Source: Serratia proteamaculans
GTDB lineage: Bacteria; Pseudomonadota; Gammaproteobacteria; Enterobacterales; Enterobacteriaceae
NCBI RefSeq assembly: GCF_008830365.1
Contig: NZ_WBKI01000002.1
Span: 682,001 to 746,000 of the forward strand
DNA: 64,000 nt
Reading direction: 5' to 3'
Part shown: in pieces, positions 1-9,411 of the stretch
Position numbering within the stretch: position 1 is the stretch's first letter
How the letters are laid out: every line of letters starts with the position of its first letter
Notes under the pieces: generated by a model
What the model was told of the DNA's origin: nothing
The model's database searches: none
Seen by the model: the letters and a program-made list of their open reading frames with translations, nothing else
Program-made: the position numbers and the translations under genes

Positions 1-436
1 AAAGCCGGGTTTCCAACTGACGCAGGGAAAGCGGCAGCAGTTCGGCCCTGGCGGCTGCGCTGTCGACCGGCGTCTTCAGCGCATCCAGATCGGCGGTGAC
101 CTGACGCAGTTTCCCCGGAGCCAACTGCAACTGCTGCTTAAGCTGAGCGCCGTCCTGTTTGGTGCGTTCGATGGCATCCAGCAGCTCAAGCGTGCGGGTT
201 AAATCTTGTTGGGTGAGTTTATTGACCGGCGTTAGCGTCTTTTGCTTGTTCAGCGCTTCAAGCTGGCTTTGGATTTCGCTGCGTGACGGCAGATCGCCAT
301 TCAGGGACGCATAGGCCGCAGGTTGGCAGACCGCGCAAACCGCGATCAGTAAAAACAGGGCAAGGGCGCGGGAGAGGCCCACACCGAAGAACGAGGGTAA
401 CGCCAGAAAAGAACGTTTAGCTAACCTGCGATGCAT
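1..436 (-). CDS. mscK: Mechanosensitive channel MscK (KefA), N-terminal part only
   Basis: Reading the minus strand from an ATG at 436 gives about 145 residues before the window edge. They form a hydrophobic signal peptide of about 43 residues ending in AYA, then a polar, helix-rich periplasmic region with many Gln, Leu and Glu. That is the layout of the long N-terminal periplasmic domain of MscK, a potassium-dependent mechanosensitive channel of over 1,000 residues. The channel-forming MscS-like part lies outside the window. The position beside acrR matches the gene order I know from E. coli. The name rests on partial sequence and synteny, so a related MscS-type channel cannot be excluded. 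Confidence 0.8.
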   Translation of the reverse strand, partial: MHRRLAKRSFLALPSFFGVGLSRALALFLLIAVCAVCQPAAYASLNGDLPSRSEIQSQLEALNKQKTLTPVNKLTQQDLTRTLELLDAIERTKQDGAQLKQQLQLAPGKLRQVTADLDALKTPVDSAAARAELLPLSLRQLETRL

Positions 437-538
437 GATTTGGCTTCGAATCAATAAAGAAGCGTCAAGATTATCACGATCGCAGATAGCCACAGAATAA
501 GAAAAGCGTTGCTGGTGATGTACAGAGAAGCCGTGGGA

Positions 539-898
539 TCAGAACGTCAGCACTTTCCCGGCCGCCAGCGTCCACTGCGCCAACTCTACCAGGGTGCCAA
601 TCTCCACCCCATCCGCCAGCGGCAGTTGACTGATGCCACGCGCGTCGGCACAGGTCTTGCACAGTTTTACCGGCACCTGTTGCGCAGTGAGAATTTCCAG
701 CATCTGCTGCAAATGGTAACCCTCTCGCGGCTGTTGTCCGGCTAGACCGGCGACGACCGCGTCGGACATCAGAAACAGTTTCAGGTCGAGATCGCTTTGC
801 TGCTCTTTCAGGGTAATCGCCAGACGCAAGGCGTTAAACAGGGATTCGTGACCATAGGCGGCGCCATTGGCAATCAACACAACGGAGGACAATGACAT
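539..898 (-). CDS. DsrE/DsrF-family protein
   Basis: This 119-residue cytoplasmic protein opens with a beta strand and an NGAAYG turn. It then has an LFLMSDAV strand and a CKTC pair (Cys80, Cys83), the fold and cysteine placement of DsrE-like proteins. Members include sulfur-relay subunits such as TusD and small trimeric proteins such as YchN. No other tus gene is adjacent, so a role in tRNA thiolation is not supported. A single-gene persulfide-handling or redox role is only inference. The start has a good ribosome site (AAGGAG, 7 nt upstream). It lies just downstream of acrR on the same strand (11 nt gap), so it may be cotranscribed with acrR. E. coli does not have it at this place as far as I recall. 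Confidence 0.75.
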   Translation of the reverse strand: MSLSSVVLIANGAAYGHESLFNALRLAITLKEQQSDLDLKLFLMSDAVVAGLAGQQPREGYHLQQMLEILTAQQVPVKLCKTCADARGISQLPLADGVEIGTLVELAQWTLAAGKVLTF

Positions 899-909
899 GG
901 TATTTCTCC

Positions 910-1593
910 TTATAAAGGATGACTTTCGACACTGCGCGGCTGCGCCGCCAGCTCTTCTGGCCTGAGCCGCAACGTGGGACTGAATTGGGCCATTTCGAGG
1001 AAAGAATCGATCAACACCGGCGCTTCGGCTTTCAGATCAAAGCTCTCCGGCATAAACAGCCAGTTTTCCATCAGGCCGGTAATATAGGCATGCATAATGA
1101 TTGCCGAGCGACGGGTATGTAAATCAGCGGGCAATTGGCCATGGGCTATACAGTCGCGCAGTACCGACTCAATACGTTCGTAACCTGCCAGGTACAAGAC
1201 TTTACGCGCCTCATGCAGCGGCATCATCTCACCAACGAATTCGCACTTGTGAAAAACGATTTCCATCAGGGCTCGCCGACGGCTGTCATCGACCGTAGCC
1301 GTCAGAATGTAAATCAGAATTTCTCGTAAAATACGCAGTGGATTCTCGGGGTACTTTGCCTGATACTCTAGTTCGAGATCGCCAATTTTTGACTCTGATA
1401 ATTCCCAAACTTCGTTAAACAGGTCTACCTTGTTCTTGAAGTGCCAATAAATTGCACCACGCGTAACTCCGGCAGCCGTGGCTATATCTGTCAGTGAGGT
1501 TGCAGAAACGCCACGTTCAGAAAATTCTTGCACCGCAGCATCAAGTATGTGCTGTCGAGTTTCTAGCGCCTGCTGTTTGGTTTTTCGTGCCAT
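910..1593 (-). CDS. acrR: TetR-family repressor of acrAB, AcrR
   Basis: This is a 227-residue TetR-type regulator. The N-terminal helix-turn-helix (about residues 26-48) contains [20 protein letters not shown], the typical AcrR recognition segment. The C-terminal two thirds are the helical ligand-binding and dimerisation domain. In the family, AcrR dimers release DNA when bound by dyes, bile salts and drugs, which derepresses acrAB. The gene diverges from acrA across a 142-bp gap holding a 24-bp inverted repeat, the expected operator. It is about ten residues longer at the C-terminus than E. coli AcrR as I remember it, with a polar tail. No disruption is seen. Confidence 0.97.
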   Translation of the reverse strand: MARKTKQQALETRQHILDAAVQEFSERGVSATSLTDIATAAGVTRGAIYWHFKNKVDLFNEVWELSESKIGDLELEYQAKYPENPLRILREILIYILTATVDDSRRRALMEIVFHKCEFVGEMMPLHEARKVLYLAGYERIESVLRDCIAHGQLPADLHTRRSAIIMHAYITGLMENWLFMPESFDLKAEAPVLIDSFLEMAQFSPTLRLRPEELAAQPRSVESHPL

Positions 1594-1621
1594 GGCGTTG
1601 TTTTTTCGGGGGAGTGTGATT

Positions 1622-1645
1622 TACATACATTCGCGTATGTATGTA
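1622..1645. promoter_or_regulatory. AcrR operator (24-bp inverted repeat)
   Basis: The arms are TACATACATTCG and CGTATGTATGTA. They pair as an inverted repeat with one mismatched position. The sequence closely matches the 24-bp AcrR site known from E. coli acrAB. It lies 28 nt from the acrR start and 90 nt from the acrA start, so it can control both divergent promoters. Confidence 0.92.
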
Positions 1646-1735
1646 CCATAGCACGCACATATAATTAACGCAGCAATGGGTTTTAAAGCTTGTGATCCAT
1701 TGATCATTTTGAAATCGGACACTTGAGGTTTTTCT

Positions 1736-2923
1736 ATGAACAAAAACAGAGGGTTAACGCCTCTGGCGGCAGTTCTGATGCTTTCAGGCAGCTTAATGCT
1801 TACAGGATGTAACGATAAAGAAACCCAACAGCAAGGCGCCCAACCACCGGCTCCCGAAGTGGGTGTAGTGACGTTGAAGGCCGAGCCTCTCAATATGACT
1901 ACCGATCTTCCTGGCCGTACAGCTGCGTATCGTATCGCCGAAGTTCGCCCTCAGGTCAGCGGTATTATCCTGAAACGCAACTTTGTTGAAGGCAGTGATA
2001 TCAAGGCAGGGTCTTCCCTGTATCAGATCGATCCTGCTACCTATCAGGCAAGCTATGACAGCGCCAAAGGCGACCTGGCCAAATCCCAGGCAAGTGCCTC
2101 GATCGCGCGCGTCACGGTAAACCGCTACAAACCATTGCTGGGTACCAGTTACATCAGTAAACAGGATTACGATACTGCTGTCTCCACGCTGCAACAGGCA
2201 GAGGCCGCAGTAGTGGCCTCTAAAGCCGCAGTGGAAACCGCGCGTATCAACCTGGCTTACACCAAAGTGACTTCACCGATCTCCGGTCGCATCGGCAAAT
2301 CTGCCGTGACTGAAGGTGCGCTGGTTACCAACGGCCAGACCACTGCCCTGTCCACCGTGCAGCAACTGGATCCGATGTACGTCGACGTGACTCAGTCAAG
2401 CAACGATTTCCTGCGCCTGAAACAAGAACTGGCCAGCGGTGCGCTGAAACAGGAAAACGGCAAGGCCAAGGTGACATTGCTGCTGGAAAACGGTTCGCAA
2501 TACGCTCAGGAAGGTACGCTGGAGTTCTCTGACGTCACCGTTGATGAAACCACCGGTTCCATCACCATTCGTGCCGTGTTCCCGAACCCGAACGATACGC
2601 TGCTGCCGGGCATGTTCGTTCGCGCCCGTCTGGACGAAGGCGTGCGTAGCGATGCATTGCTGGTGCCGCAACAGGGTGTGACACGTAACCCGCGTGGCGA
2701 AGCTACCGCGTTGGTGGTGGGTGCTGACGACAAGGTCGAATTGCGCACGCTGAAAGCGGATCTGGCTATTGGCGACAAATGGCTGGTAACCGACGGCTTG
2801 AAAGCCGGCGATCGCGTGATTGTCACCGGCCTGATGAAAGCCCACCCAGGCGCTCAGGTAAAAGTGCAGGAAGTTGACACTCAGGCGCAAAAGCAGCCGC
2901 AGTCTGATGCGCAGAAGTCATAA
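1736..2923 (+). CDS. acrA: RND efflux periplasmic adaptor AcrA
   Basis: The protein has 395 residues. A lipoprotein signal ends in LTGC, so Cys25 would be acylated and anchor it in the inner membrane facing the periplasm. Next come the split lipoyl domain, a long alpha-helical hairpin (about residues 100-170, rich in Ala, Gln and Lys), beta-barrel and membrane-proximal domains, and a disordered Gln/Lys tail. In the family AcrA joins AcrB to the TolC outer-membrane channel. The gene is 17 nt upstream of acrB in an evident operon. The start has a GAGG ribosome site. Multidrug export with AcrB and TolC is inferred from strong similarity. Confidence 0.97.
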   Translation: MNKNRGLTPLAAVLMLSGSLMLTGCNDKETQQQGAQPPAPEVGVVTLKAEPLNMTTDLPGRTAAYRIAEVRPQVSGIILKRNFVEGSDIKAGSSLYQIDPATYQASYDSAKGDLAKSQASASIARVTVNRYKPLLGTSYISKQDYDTAVSTLQQAEAAVVASKAAVETARINLAYTKVTSPISGRIGKSAVTEGALVTNGQTTALSTVQQLDPMYVDVTQSSNDFLRLKQELASGALKQENGKAKVTLLLENGSQYAQEGTLEFSDVTVDETTGSITIRAVFPNPNDTLLPGMFVRARLDEGVRSDALLVPQQGVTRNPRGEATALVVGADDKVELRTLKADLAIGDKWLVTDGLKAGDRVIVTGLMKAHPGAQVKVQEVDTQAQKQPQSDAQKS

Positions 2924-2940
2924 AAAGGAGCCGGTAAGAC

Positions 2941-5900
2941 ATGGCTAAGTTCTTTATAGATCGCCCTATTTTCGCCTGGGTAATCGCCATCATCGTCATG
3001 TTGGCGGGTGTGTTGTCAATAATGAAACTGCCGATTGCGCAGTATCCAACTATTGCACCACCGGCGGTAAGTATTTCCGCAAACTATCCGGGCGCAGATG
3101 CTAAAACGGTGCAGGATACCGTCACGCAGATTATCGAACAGAACATGAACGGTATCGATAATCTGATGTACATGTCCTCCACCAGTGACTCCTCTGGTAG
3201 CGTCACCATTACATTGACGTTTGATTCCGGCACCGATCCTGACATCGCTCAGGTTCAGGTTCAGAATAAACTGTCATTGGCTACGCCTTTACTGCCGCAA
3301 GAAGTGCAGCAGCAAGGGTTGAGCGTTGAAAAATCCAGTAGCAGCTTCCTGATGGTGGCCGGCTTCATTTCCGATGATCCGAGCATGACTCAGGACGATA
3401 TCGCGGACTATGTGGCCTCTAACATCAAGGACCCAATTAGTCGTTCATCCGGCGTGGGTGAGGTGCAACTGTTTGGTGCCCAGTATGCGATGCGTGTCTG
3501 GTTGGATCCTAACAAGCTGAATAACTTCCAGCTGACCACTACCGATGTGACGTCCGCCATCTCCGAGCAGAACAACCAGATCGCCGCCGGGCAACTGGGT
3601 GGGATGCCACCGGTACCGGGCCAACAGCTTAACGCCTCGATCATCGCGCAGACCCGTCTGACCTCGCCTGAAGAGTTCGGTAAAATTCTGCTGAAGGTCA
3701 ATGCCGACGGTTCTCAGGTTCGCCTGAGCGATGTGGCGCACATTGAGCGCGGTGCGGAAACCTATGCGGTAACCGCACGTTATAACGGTAAACCGGCGGC
3801 AGGCCTGGGTATCAAACTGGCTACCGGTGCCAACGCCCTGAACACCGCACAAGGTGTGAAAGACGCGCTGACCAAGATGCAGCCTTTCTTCCCGCAAGGG
3901 ATGAAAGTGGTTTATCCGTACGACACTACTCCGTTCGTTAAAATTTCGATTAACGAAGTGGTGAAAACGCTGATCGAAGCCATCATCCTGGTATTCCTGG
4001 TGATGTATTTGTTCCTGCAGAACTTCCGCGCAACGTTGATCCCAACCATTGCGGTGCCGGTAGTGTTACTGGGGACCTTTGCCATTCTGGCGGCCTTCGG
4101 CTTCTCGATAAACACCCTGACGATGTTCGGCATGGTGTTGGCGATAGGCTTGTTGGTGGATGATGCCATCGTGGTGGTAGAGAACGTCGAGCGTGTCATG
4201 TCCGAAGAGGGACTGCCGCCGAAAGAAGCCACCAAGAAATCGATGGAACAGATCCAGGGTGCGCTGGTCGGTATTGCCATGGTGCTGTCGGCGGTATTCG
4301 TCCCTATGGCGTTCTTCGGCGGCTCGACCGGGGCCATCTATCGTCAGTTCTCCATCACCATCGTTTCTGCGATGGCGCTGTCGGTACTGGTTGCATTGAT
4401 TCTGACGCCGGCGCTGTGCGCCACCTTATTGAAACCCGTAGCGAAAGGCGACCACGGGGTTAAAACCGGCTTCTTCGGTTGGTTTAACCGCATGTTCGAA
4501 AAGAGCACCCATCACTACACCGACAGCGTAGCCAACATCCTGCGCAGCACCGGTCGTTATCTGGTGATCTACCTGCTGATCGTTGTCGGCATGGCGCTGC
4601 TGTTCCTGCGCTTGCCTTCCTCGTTCCTGCCGGACGAAGACCAGGGCATTTTGCTGACCATGGTGCAGTTGCCTGCGGGTGCTACCGAAGCTCGTACCTC
4701 TAAGGTTCTGGAAGAAGTCACCGACTACTTCATGACCAAAGAAAAAGACAACGTGGTTTCGGTGTTTACCGTTGCGGGCTTCGGCTTTAACGGTAATGGT
4801 CAGAACAACGGTCTGTCATTCGTCAGCCTGAAAGACTGGTCTGAACGTAAAGGTGAAGAGAATAAGGTCCCGGCGATTGCAGGCCGCGCAATGGGTGCGT
4901 TCTCGCAAATCAAAGATGGCCTGGTATTCCCGTTCAACCTGCCGGCGATTATCGAACTGGGTACCGCGACCGGTTTTGACTTCCAGCTGATTGACCAGGG
5001 TGGCCTGGGGCATGAAAAACTGACCGAAGCACGTAACCAACTGCTGGGCATGGCTGCCAAGCATCCGGACATGCTGGTGGGCATGCGCCCTAACGGTCTG
5101 GAAGATACGCCGCAGTTCAAGCTGATTATCGACCAGGAAAAAGCCAAGGCGCTGGGTGTTAGCATCACCACCATTAACAGCACGCTGAGCACCGCGTTGG
5201 GTGGCTCTTACGTTAACGACTTCATCGACCGTGGTCGTGTGAAGAAAGTGTACGTGCAGGCTGATGCGCCGTTCCGTATGTTGCCGGAAGATATCAATAA
5301 ATGGTTTGTCCGCGGCACCAGCGGCCAGATGGTACCGTTCTCCGCCTTCTCCTCGGCGAAATGGGAATACGGTTCACCACGTCTGGAACGTTATAACGGT
5401 CTGCCTTCCATGGAAATTCTGGGCCAGGCAACGCCGGGCAAGAGTACCGGTGAAGCCATGAACCTGATGGAAGAACTGGCCTCCAAGCTGCCGAGCGGCA
5501 TTGGTTACGACTGGACCGGTATGTCCTATCAGGAACGTCTGTCCGGTAACCAGGCTCCAGCACTGTATGCCATCTCGATTCTGGTGGTGTTCCTGTGTCT
5601 GGCAGCATTGTACGAGAGCTGGTCAATTCCGTTCTCGGTCATGCTGGTTCTGCCATTGGGGGTTATCGGTGCGTTATTGGCTGCCACCATGCGCGGCCTT
5701 AACAACGACGTTTACTTCCAGGTGGGGCTGTTGACCACCATCGGCCTGTCGGCGAAGAACGCCATATTGATTGTGGAATTCGCCAAGGACCTGATGGATA
5801 AAGAAGGCAAGGGTCTGATCGAAGCCACGTTGGAAGCGGTGCGTATGCGTCTGCGTCCAATTCTGATGACTTCTCTGGCATTCATCCTCGGGGTTCTGCC

Positions 5901-6087
5901 GCTGGTTATCAGCAGCGGTGCAGGCTCCGGCGCACAGAACGCGGTAGGTACCGGCGTTATGGGCGGGATGATTACCGCGACCGTATTGGCCATCTTCTTT
6001 GTTCCGGTCTTCTTTGTGGTGGTTCGCCGCCGCTTCAGTAAGAAGTCTGACGATGTAGAACACAGCCATCCGGTTGATCATCACTGA
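2941..6087 (+). CDS. acrB: RND multidrug efflux pump AcrB
   Basis: This is a 1,048-residue, full-length inner-membrane RND transporter, one residue from the E. coli length. It starts [16 protein letters not shown], has two six-helix repeats and two large periplasmic loops, and carries the proton-relay pair Asp407-Asp408 in [14 protein letters not shown]. Its second-half motif is [16 protein letters not shown], which includes the relay lysine. As a trimer it uses proton influx to move bile salts, dyes and many antibiotics from the periplasm into TolC. The ribosome site AAAAGGAG precedes the start. The His-rich tail ends in HSHPVDHH. It is followed by a double terminator region. Confidence 0.98.
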   Translation: MAKFFIDRPIFAWVIAIIVMLAGVLSIMKLPIAQYPTIAPPAVSISANYPGADAKTVQDTVTQIIEQNMNGIDNLMYMSSTSDSSGSVTITLTFDSGTDPDIAQVQVQNKLSLATPLLPQEVQQQGLSVEKSSSSFLMVAGFISDDPSMTQDDIADYVASNIKDPISRSSGVGEVQLFGAQYAMRVWLDPNKLNNFQLTTTDVTSAISEQNNQIAAGQLGGMPPVPGQQLNASIIAQTRLTSPEEFGKILLKVNADGSQVRLSDVAHIERGAETYAVTARYNGKPAAGLGIKLATGANALNTAQGVKDALTKMQPFFPQGMKVVYPYDTTPFVKISINEVVKTLIEAIILVFLVMYLFLQNFRATLIPTIAVPVVLLGTFAILAAFGFSINTLTMFGMVLAIGLLVDDAIVVVENVERVMSEEGLPPKEATKKSMEQIQGALVGIAMVLSAVFVPMAFFGGSTGAIYRQFSITIVSAMALSVLVALILTPALCATLLKPVAKGDHGVKTGFFGWFNRMFEKSTHHYTDSVANILRSTGRYLVIYLLIVVGMALLFLRLPSSFLPDEDQGILLTMVQLPAGATEARTSKVLEEVTDYFMTKEKDNVVSVFTVAGFGFNGNGQNNGLSFVSLKDWSERKGEENKVPAIAGRAMGAFSQIKDGLVFPFNLPAIIELGTATGFDFQLIDQGGLGHEKLTEARNQLLGMAAKHPDMLVGMRPNGLEDTPQFKLIIDQEKAKALGVSITTINSTLSTALGGSYVNDFIDRGRVKKVYVQADAPFRMLPEDINKWFVRGTSGQMVPFSAFSSAKWEYGSPRLERYNGLPSMEILGQATPGKSTGEAMNLMEELASKLPSGIGYDWTGMSYQERLSGNQAPALYAISILVVFLCLAALYESWSIPFSVMLVLPLGVIGALLAATMRGLNNDVYFQVGLLTTIGLSAKNAILIVEFAKDLMDKEGKGLIEATLEAVRMRLRPILMTSLAFILGVLPLVISSGAGSGAQNAVGTGVMGGMITATVLAIFFVPVFFVVVRRRFSKKSDDVEHSHPVDHH

Positions 6088-6118
6088 TAACTCAGTGACT
6101 GCTTCTCCCTGAATAAAA

Positions 6119-6138
6119 AGGCCGCTTATGCGGCCTTT
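6119..6138 (+). terminator. Terminator after acrAB, first hairpin copy
   Basis: GGCCGC (6120-6125), loop TTAT, GCGGCC (6130-6135), then TTTAA. The stem is strong but the T tract is short. An identical hairpin follows at 6266-6281. Confidence 0.7.
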
Positions 6139-6285
6139 AACTTATCGACAAACACCCGAAAAACGTGGTTTTCGGATGTTTGGGCTAAACCAGAGACAGC
6201 ATCCTTTGGTTCTGGTAGCTATCAAGTCGTTGCTTTAACCCCAAGTAACTTCGTCAGTAATCTTAGGCCGCTTATGCGGCCTTTT
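6119..6285. repeat. Candidate insertion between two identical terminator hairpins
   Basis: The 20-nt segment spanning the terminator hairpin occurs twice, at 6119-6138 and 6265-6284, 146 bp apart. The 126-bp insert holds a 12-bp stem hairpin (6151-6162 with 6169-6180, one mismatch) and a CCAGA/TCTGG hairpin near 6191-6216. Near its ends are CGACAAAC (6146-6153) and CTTCGTCA (6249-6256), a weak inverted pair matching at 5 of 8 positions. The same architecture, much cleaner, occurs after yajR (51122-51297). No protein is encoded. I infer either a small mobile insertion that duplicated its target or a local tandem duplication. Confidence 0.4.
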
Positions 6286-6286
6286 T
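6266..6286 (+). terminator. Terminator, second hairpin copy
   Basis: GGCCGC (6266-6271), loop TTAT, GCGGCC (6276-6281), then five T. The stem and loop are identical to the first copy but the T tract is better, so this is the stronger intrinsic terminator for acrAB transcripts. Confidence 0.75.
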
Positions 6287-6378
6287 CTTTGGCTTCAGCG
6301 GCTTAATACAAACCACTCTCATTAATTCCTCTGCAGATGCATTTTGTACTTGATCCGCCCTGCCGTGCGGCGCATAAT

Positions 6379-6399
6379 TATTGTTATAGTATAACATTA
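6379..6399. promoter_or_regulatory. Zur box upstream of rpmE2-rpmJ2
   Basis: The core GTTATA-G-TATAAC (6383-6395) is a perfect 13-bp palindrome. It extends outward with partial symmetry and matches the enterobacterial Zur site (TGTTATANTATAACA). It ends 15 nt before the rpmE2 start, so zinc-loaded Zur would block transcription or initiation. Confidence 0.88.
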
Positions 6400-6413
6400 C
6401 ATTGGAGTGCATC

Positions 6414-6671
6414 ATGAAAGCAGGCATCCATCCTGACTACCGTACCGTGGTGTTCCACGATCTGAGTGCCGATACCTACTTTAAAGTGGGATCGACCATT
6501 AAGACCGATCGCACCATTGAGCTTGAAGGTGAGAACTGGCCGTATGTCACGCTCGACATCTCTTCCGCTTCGCATCCGTATTACACCGGCAAGCAGAAAG
6601 AGTTCTCTAAAGAAGGCAGCACGGCACGCTTCCAGCAGCGTTTTGGTCGCTTCTTTACTGGCAATAAGTAA
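6414..6671 (+). CDS. rpmE2: Ribosomal protein L31 type B (zinc-independent paralog)
   Basis: The protein has 85 residues starting [18 protein letters not shown], the type B L31 signature. It lacks the four-cysteine zinc site of standard L31 (RpmE). Under zinc shortage, type B L31 replaces the zinc-binding form on the ribosome and frees zinc. I chose the ATG at 6414 because GGAG sits 6 nt upstream; a TTG twelve bases earlier is in frame but has no ribosome site. A Zur palindrome lies just upstream, and rpmJ2 follows 12 nt downstream in the same operon. Both features support control by zinc. Confidence 0.96.
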   Translation: MKAGIHPDYRTVVFHDLSADTYFKVGSTIKTDRTIELEGENWPYVTLDISSASHPYYTGKQKEFSKEGSTARFQQRFGRFFTGNK

Positions 6672-6683
6672 CAGGGGATCTAC

Positions 6684-6824
6684 ATGCAGGTTTTGAGTTC
6701 ATTGCGTTCGGCGAAGAAACGCCATCCGGATTGCAAGGTTGTGCGCCGTAAAGGCCGCATCTATGTGATCTGTAAAACTAACCCACGCTTCAAAGCGGTA
6801 CAGGGACGTAAGAAAAAGCGTTAA
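6684..6824 (+). CDS. rpmJ2: Ribosomal protein L36 type B (zinc-independent paralog)
   Basis: This 46-residue basic protein begins [20 protein letters not shown] and ends RKKKR, matching YkgO/RpmJ2. Standard L36 holds zinc with a Cys/Cys/Cys/His set. Here only two cysteines remain (in HPDCK and VICK), so zinc cannot be bound in the normal way. It is translated from the Zur-controlled message begun by rpmE2 (12-nt gap, AGGGGAT ribosome site). Together the pair lets ribosomes run without two zinc atoms. Confidence 0.95.
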   Translation: MQVLSSLRSAKKRHPDCKVVRRKGRIYVICKTNPRFKAVQGRKKKR

Positions 6825-6852
6825 GTAAAGAGAAGTGCCATCTGTCTGTCGC

Positions 6853-6886
6853 AAAGCCCCGTTGCTGCTCAACGGGGCTTTTTTTA
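6853..6886 (+). terminator. Terminator after rpmE2-rpmJ2
   Basis: AAAGCCCCGTT (6853-6863), loop GCTGCTC, AACGGGGCTTT (6871-6881), then more T. A strong intrinsic terminator 28 nt after the rpmJ2 stop. Confidence 0.9.
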
Positions 6887-6939
6887 TGGAGAAAGCTGAA
6901 ACACCAAAAATGCCCTGCCTGACAGACAGGGCGAATCCG

Positions 6940-7818
6940 TTATTTCATACTGCCGAGTAGAGTATCGACATTGTGCTTAAATGCCTGCACGTAAGTGGCT
7001 GCTGGACCATTAGCTTTGGATAAGGCTTCCGGATACAGTTCCCCCCCTGCCTTGGCACCGGTGGCGGCGGCAATTTGCTTCACCAGGCGCGGATCGGTTT
7101 GGTTCTCAATAAAGTAGGCATTAACCTTTTCCTGCTTGATCTGTTTGATCAGCCCGGCCACGTCGCTGGCACTCGCCTCGGCCTCGGTAGAGAAGCCGAC
7201 CGGGGCAAGGAAGGTGACGCCATATTCTTGACCAAAGTAGCCAAAAGCATCGTGACTGGTCAGCACCTTGCGTTTTTGTTGCGGCACTGCGGCAAACTGC
7301 GTTTTGGCCCACAGATCCAACTTCTGCAGCTGCTGGATATATTCCGCGCCGCGCTGACGGAAATAGTTGGCATCCTCAGGGTCGGCGGCAATCAGCGCGT
7401 TCATCACGTTGGTGGCGTACTGCACGCCATTCTTCATGCTGTTCCAGGCATGAGGATCGGTGACCTCTTTGCCGTCTTCGTTCATCTGACGCGAGTTAAC
7501 CCCTTGCGAAGCGGTAATAACCGGCCCTTTGTAACCCGACGCACTGACCAGGCGATCGATCCATCCTTCCAGCCCCAGGCCGCTAACGAACACCACATCA
7601 GCCTGCGACAGCAACTTACTGTCTTTCGGTGAAGGCTCGAAGCTGTGCGGGTCACCGTCCGGCCCTACCAGCGTAGAGACATTGACATGTTCTCCCCCCA
7701 CCTGCTTGACGATATCACCGAGGATGGAAAAACTGGCGACGGCATCCACGGTCTTGGCCATGGCCAATGGGCTGGACAGCAGAGCAGCGACTGCCAGCGA
7801 TATAGGTAAACGTTTCAT
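6940..7818 (-). CDS. Zinc/metal ABC transporter substrate-binding protein (ZnuA/TroA class)
   Basis: The protein has 292 residues with a signal peptide ending AMA (residues 19-21), so it is periplasmic. The cluster A-I metal ligands are recognisable: His58 in DPHSFEP, His123 in DPHAW, His189 in SHDAFGYF, and a late acidic residue in GGELYPEALS. It lacks the His-rich acidic loop found in classical ZnuA, so it may be a second, differently tuned zinc binder. The start at 7818 is fixed by AAGGAG 6 nt upstream. It is the last gene of a four-gene operon whose upstream region has a Zur-like palindrome, which makes zinc the best substrate guess. Manganese cannot be excluded from sequence. Confidence 0.88.
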   Translation of the reverse strand: MKRLPISLAVAALLSSPLAMAKTVDAVASFSILGDIVKQVGGEHVNVSTLVGPDGDPHSFEPSPKDSKLLSQADVVFVSGLGLEGWIDRLVSASGYKGPVITASQGVNSRQMNEDGKEVTDPHAWNSMKNGVQYATNVMNALIAADPEDANYFRQRGAEYIQQLQKLDLWAKTQFAAVPQQKRKVLTSHDAFGYFGQEYGVTFLAPVGFSTEAEASASDVAGLIKQIKQEKVNAYFIENQTDPRLVKQIAAATGAKAGGELYPEALSKANGPAATYVQAFKHNVDTLLGSMK

Positions 7819-7843
7819 ACTTTCTCCTTGCATATAACACTTC

Positions 7844-8701
7844 TTAACGGCGCGCCAGGGAATAAATCCCCCCACGCGTCCCAAACAAAATTGATACAAA
7901 GAAGATCACGCTGGCGCTGAGCACAATTGCCGGGCCAGCGGGCAACGAGGCGTAGTACGACCACTCCAGCCCGATAAGGCTTGAAAGCATGCCGATACCC
8001 ATAGCCACCGCCAGCGTTTGCGGCAGATTACGCGCCCAAAAGCGCGCGCTGGCGGCGGGAAGCATCATCAGCCCGACCGACATCAATGTGCCGAGGATCT
8101 GGAAACCAGCGACCAGATTGATCACCACCAACGCCAGAAACAACCCATGTATTACCGCCAGCCAGCGCGGTGCGCTGACGCGTAAAAAGGTGGCATCGAA
8201 AGATTCAATCACCAGGGCACGGTACAGTGCGGCCAACGCCAGGAGGGAAAAGCTGGTTATCGCCCCCACCATCACAATAGCGTGTGTATCCACCGCCAGA
8301 ATCGAGCCGAACAGCACATGCAGCAAATCAACGCTGGAACCGCGCAGCGAAACCAGGGTCACCCCCAGCGCCAGCGATCCCAGATAAAAACCGGCGAAAC
8401 TGGCGTCTTCTTTCAGCGGCGTTCGACGGCTGACCAGCCCGGATAACATCGCTACCGCCAGCCCGGCGATAAAACCGCCGACGCCCATTGCCACCATCGA
8501 CATGCCGGAGATCAAATAGCCTATCGCGGCACCAGGCAGCACCGCATGGGACAGCGCATCACCCACCAGACTCATGCGGCGTAACAACAGAAAAACCCCC
8601 AGCGGCGCAGCACTGAGCGACAGTGCAAAACAGGCAACCAGCGCACGGCGCATGAAACCGAAAGAGGCAAAGGGATCGATGAGGGGCTCAAGCAGCATCA
8701 T
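7844..8701 (-). CDS. Zinc/metal ABC transporter permease (ZnuB class)
   Basis: This is a 285-residue integral membrane protein with about eight hydrophobic segments. It has the ABC-3 family signature: RRMSLVGDALSHAVLPG near residue 41, where a metal-transporter permease normally contacts the ATPase, and later LGTLMSVGLMMLPAASA. Its start overlaps the ATPase stop in an ATGATG arrangement, so the two are translationally coupled. The binding protein starts 25 nt after its end. It carries the metal ion across the inner membrane. Similarity to ZnuB is by motif reading. The chromosomal znuABC locus is presumably elsewhere. Confidence 0.9.
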   Translation of the reverse strand: MMLLEPLIDPFASFGFMRRALVACFALSLSAAPLGVFLLLRRMSLVGDALSHAVLPGAAIGYLISGMSMVAMGVGGFIAGLAVAMLSGLVSRRTPLKEDASFAGFYLGSLALGVTLVSLRGSSVDLLHVLFGSILAVDTHAIVMVGAITSFSLLALAALYRALVIESFDATFLRVSAPRWLAVIHGLFLALVVINLVAGFQILGTLMSVGLMMLPAASARFWARNLPQTLAVAMGIGMLSSLIGLEWSYYASLPAGPAIVLSASVIFFVSILFGTRGGIYSLARR

Positions 8702-9411
8702 TGCGCCACCACCCTACGGCACAGCGGCGGGTTGGCAATATTCAACGCGGGAATGTGGTCCAGCACCCGATCGGCGGCTCCCCAGTGGCAGCACTGCGGC
8801 GTCAATAACAATGCCTGCGGAAAATGCCTCTCTACCATCGACATGTCATGGAGCACAGCAATCACCGTCTTCCCCTGTTTATGCAACTGAGCGATCACTT
8901 GCAACAATAACTGGGTGGTCGCGCTGTCGATGCCGGTAAAGGGTTCATCCAATAAAATCAGCGGTGCCTGCTGGACCAGCAGGCGGGCAAACAGCACCCG
9001 CTGCAGCTGGCCGCCGGAAAGCTCACCGACCGGACTGTGGGCCATTGAGGTCATACCGACGGCAGCCAGCGCCTCGGCAATCTGCTGCGTTGTGCGCTTG
9101 CTCAGTCCACCGAACATCCCCATCTGCAGCCAACTGCCCATGGCCACCAGATCGCTCACCACGATCGGGAACTGGCGATCCAACTCGGCCTGCTGCGGTA
9201 AATAAGCTATTCGGGGCGGTTTATTACCGCTGAAAGACAGCTTGCCACTTTGCAGCGGTAAAAGTCCGGCCAAAGCTTTCAACAACGTGGACTTGCCCGC
9301 ACCATTCACGCCGACCACCGCAGTCAGAGAACCCGCGGCAAAGTGACCGTTGAGTGGGGGAAAAAGGGACTCCCCGCCGTAGCCCACGATGGCCTGCTGC
9401 AGAGTGATCAT
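8698..9411 (-). CDS. Zinc/metal ABC transporter ATP-binding protein (ZnuC class)
   Basis: A 237-residue ABC ATPase with Walker A GVNGAGKST (34-42), Q-loop near LPQQ, signature LSGGQ (131-135), Walker B LILLDEP (151-157) and H-loop His188. Order and spacing are normal, so it should be active. It powers the importer encoded with the two downstream genes. Its ATG overlaps the stop of the small upstream membrane gene by the CATGATC arrangement. It also overlaps the permease start by 4 nt. The chain of overlaps shows a single operon read from about 9554 to 6940. Confidence 0.92.
   Translation of the reverse strand: MITLQQAIVGYGGESLFPPLNGHFAAGSLTAVVGVNGAGKSTLLKALAGLLPLQSGKLSFSGNKPPRIAYLPQQAELDRQFPIVVSDLVAMGSWLQMGMFGGLSKRTTQQIAEALAAVGMTSMAHSPVGELSGGQLQRVLFARLLVQQAPLILLDEPFTGIDSATTQLLLQVIAQLHKQGKTVIAVLHDMSMVERHFPQALLLTPQCCHWGAADRVLDHIPALNIANPPLCRRVVAQ

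Noticed and set aside
1621-1893. 90-codon open frame on the minus strand through the acrR-acrA gap
   Set aside because: It crosses the AcrR operator and overlaps the acrA signal region antisense; no ribosome site or family signal.
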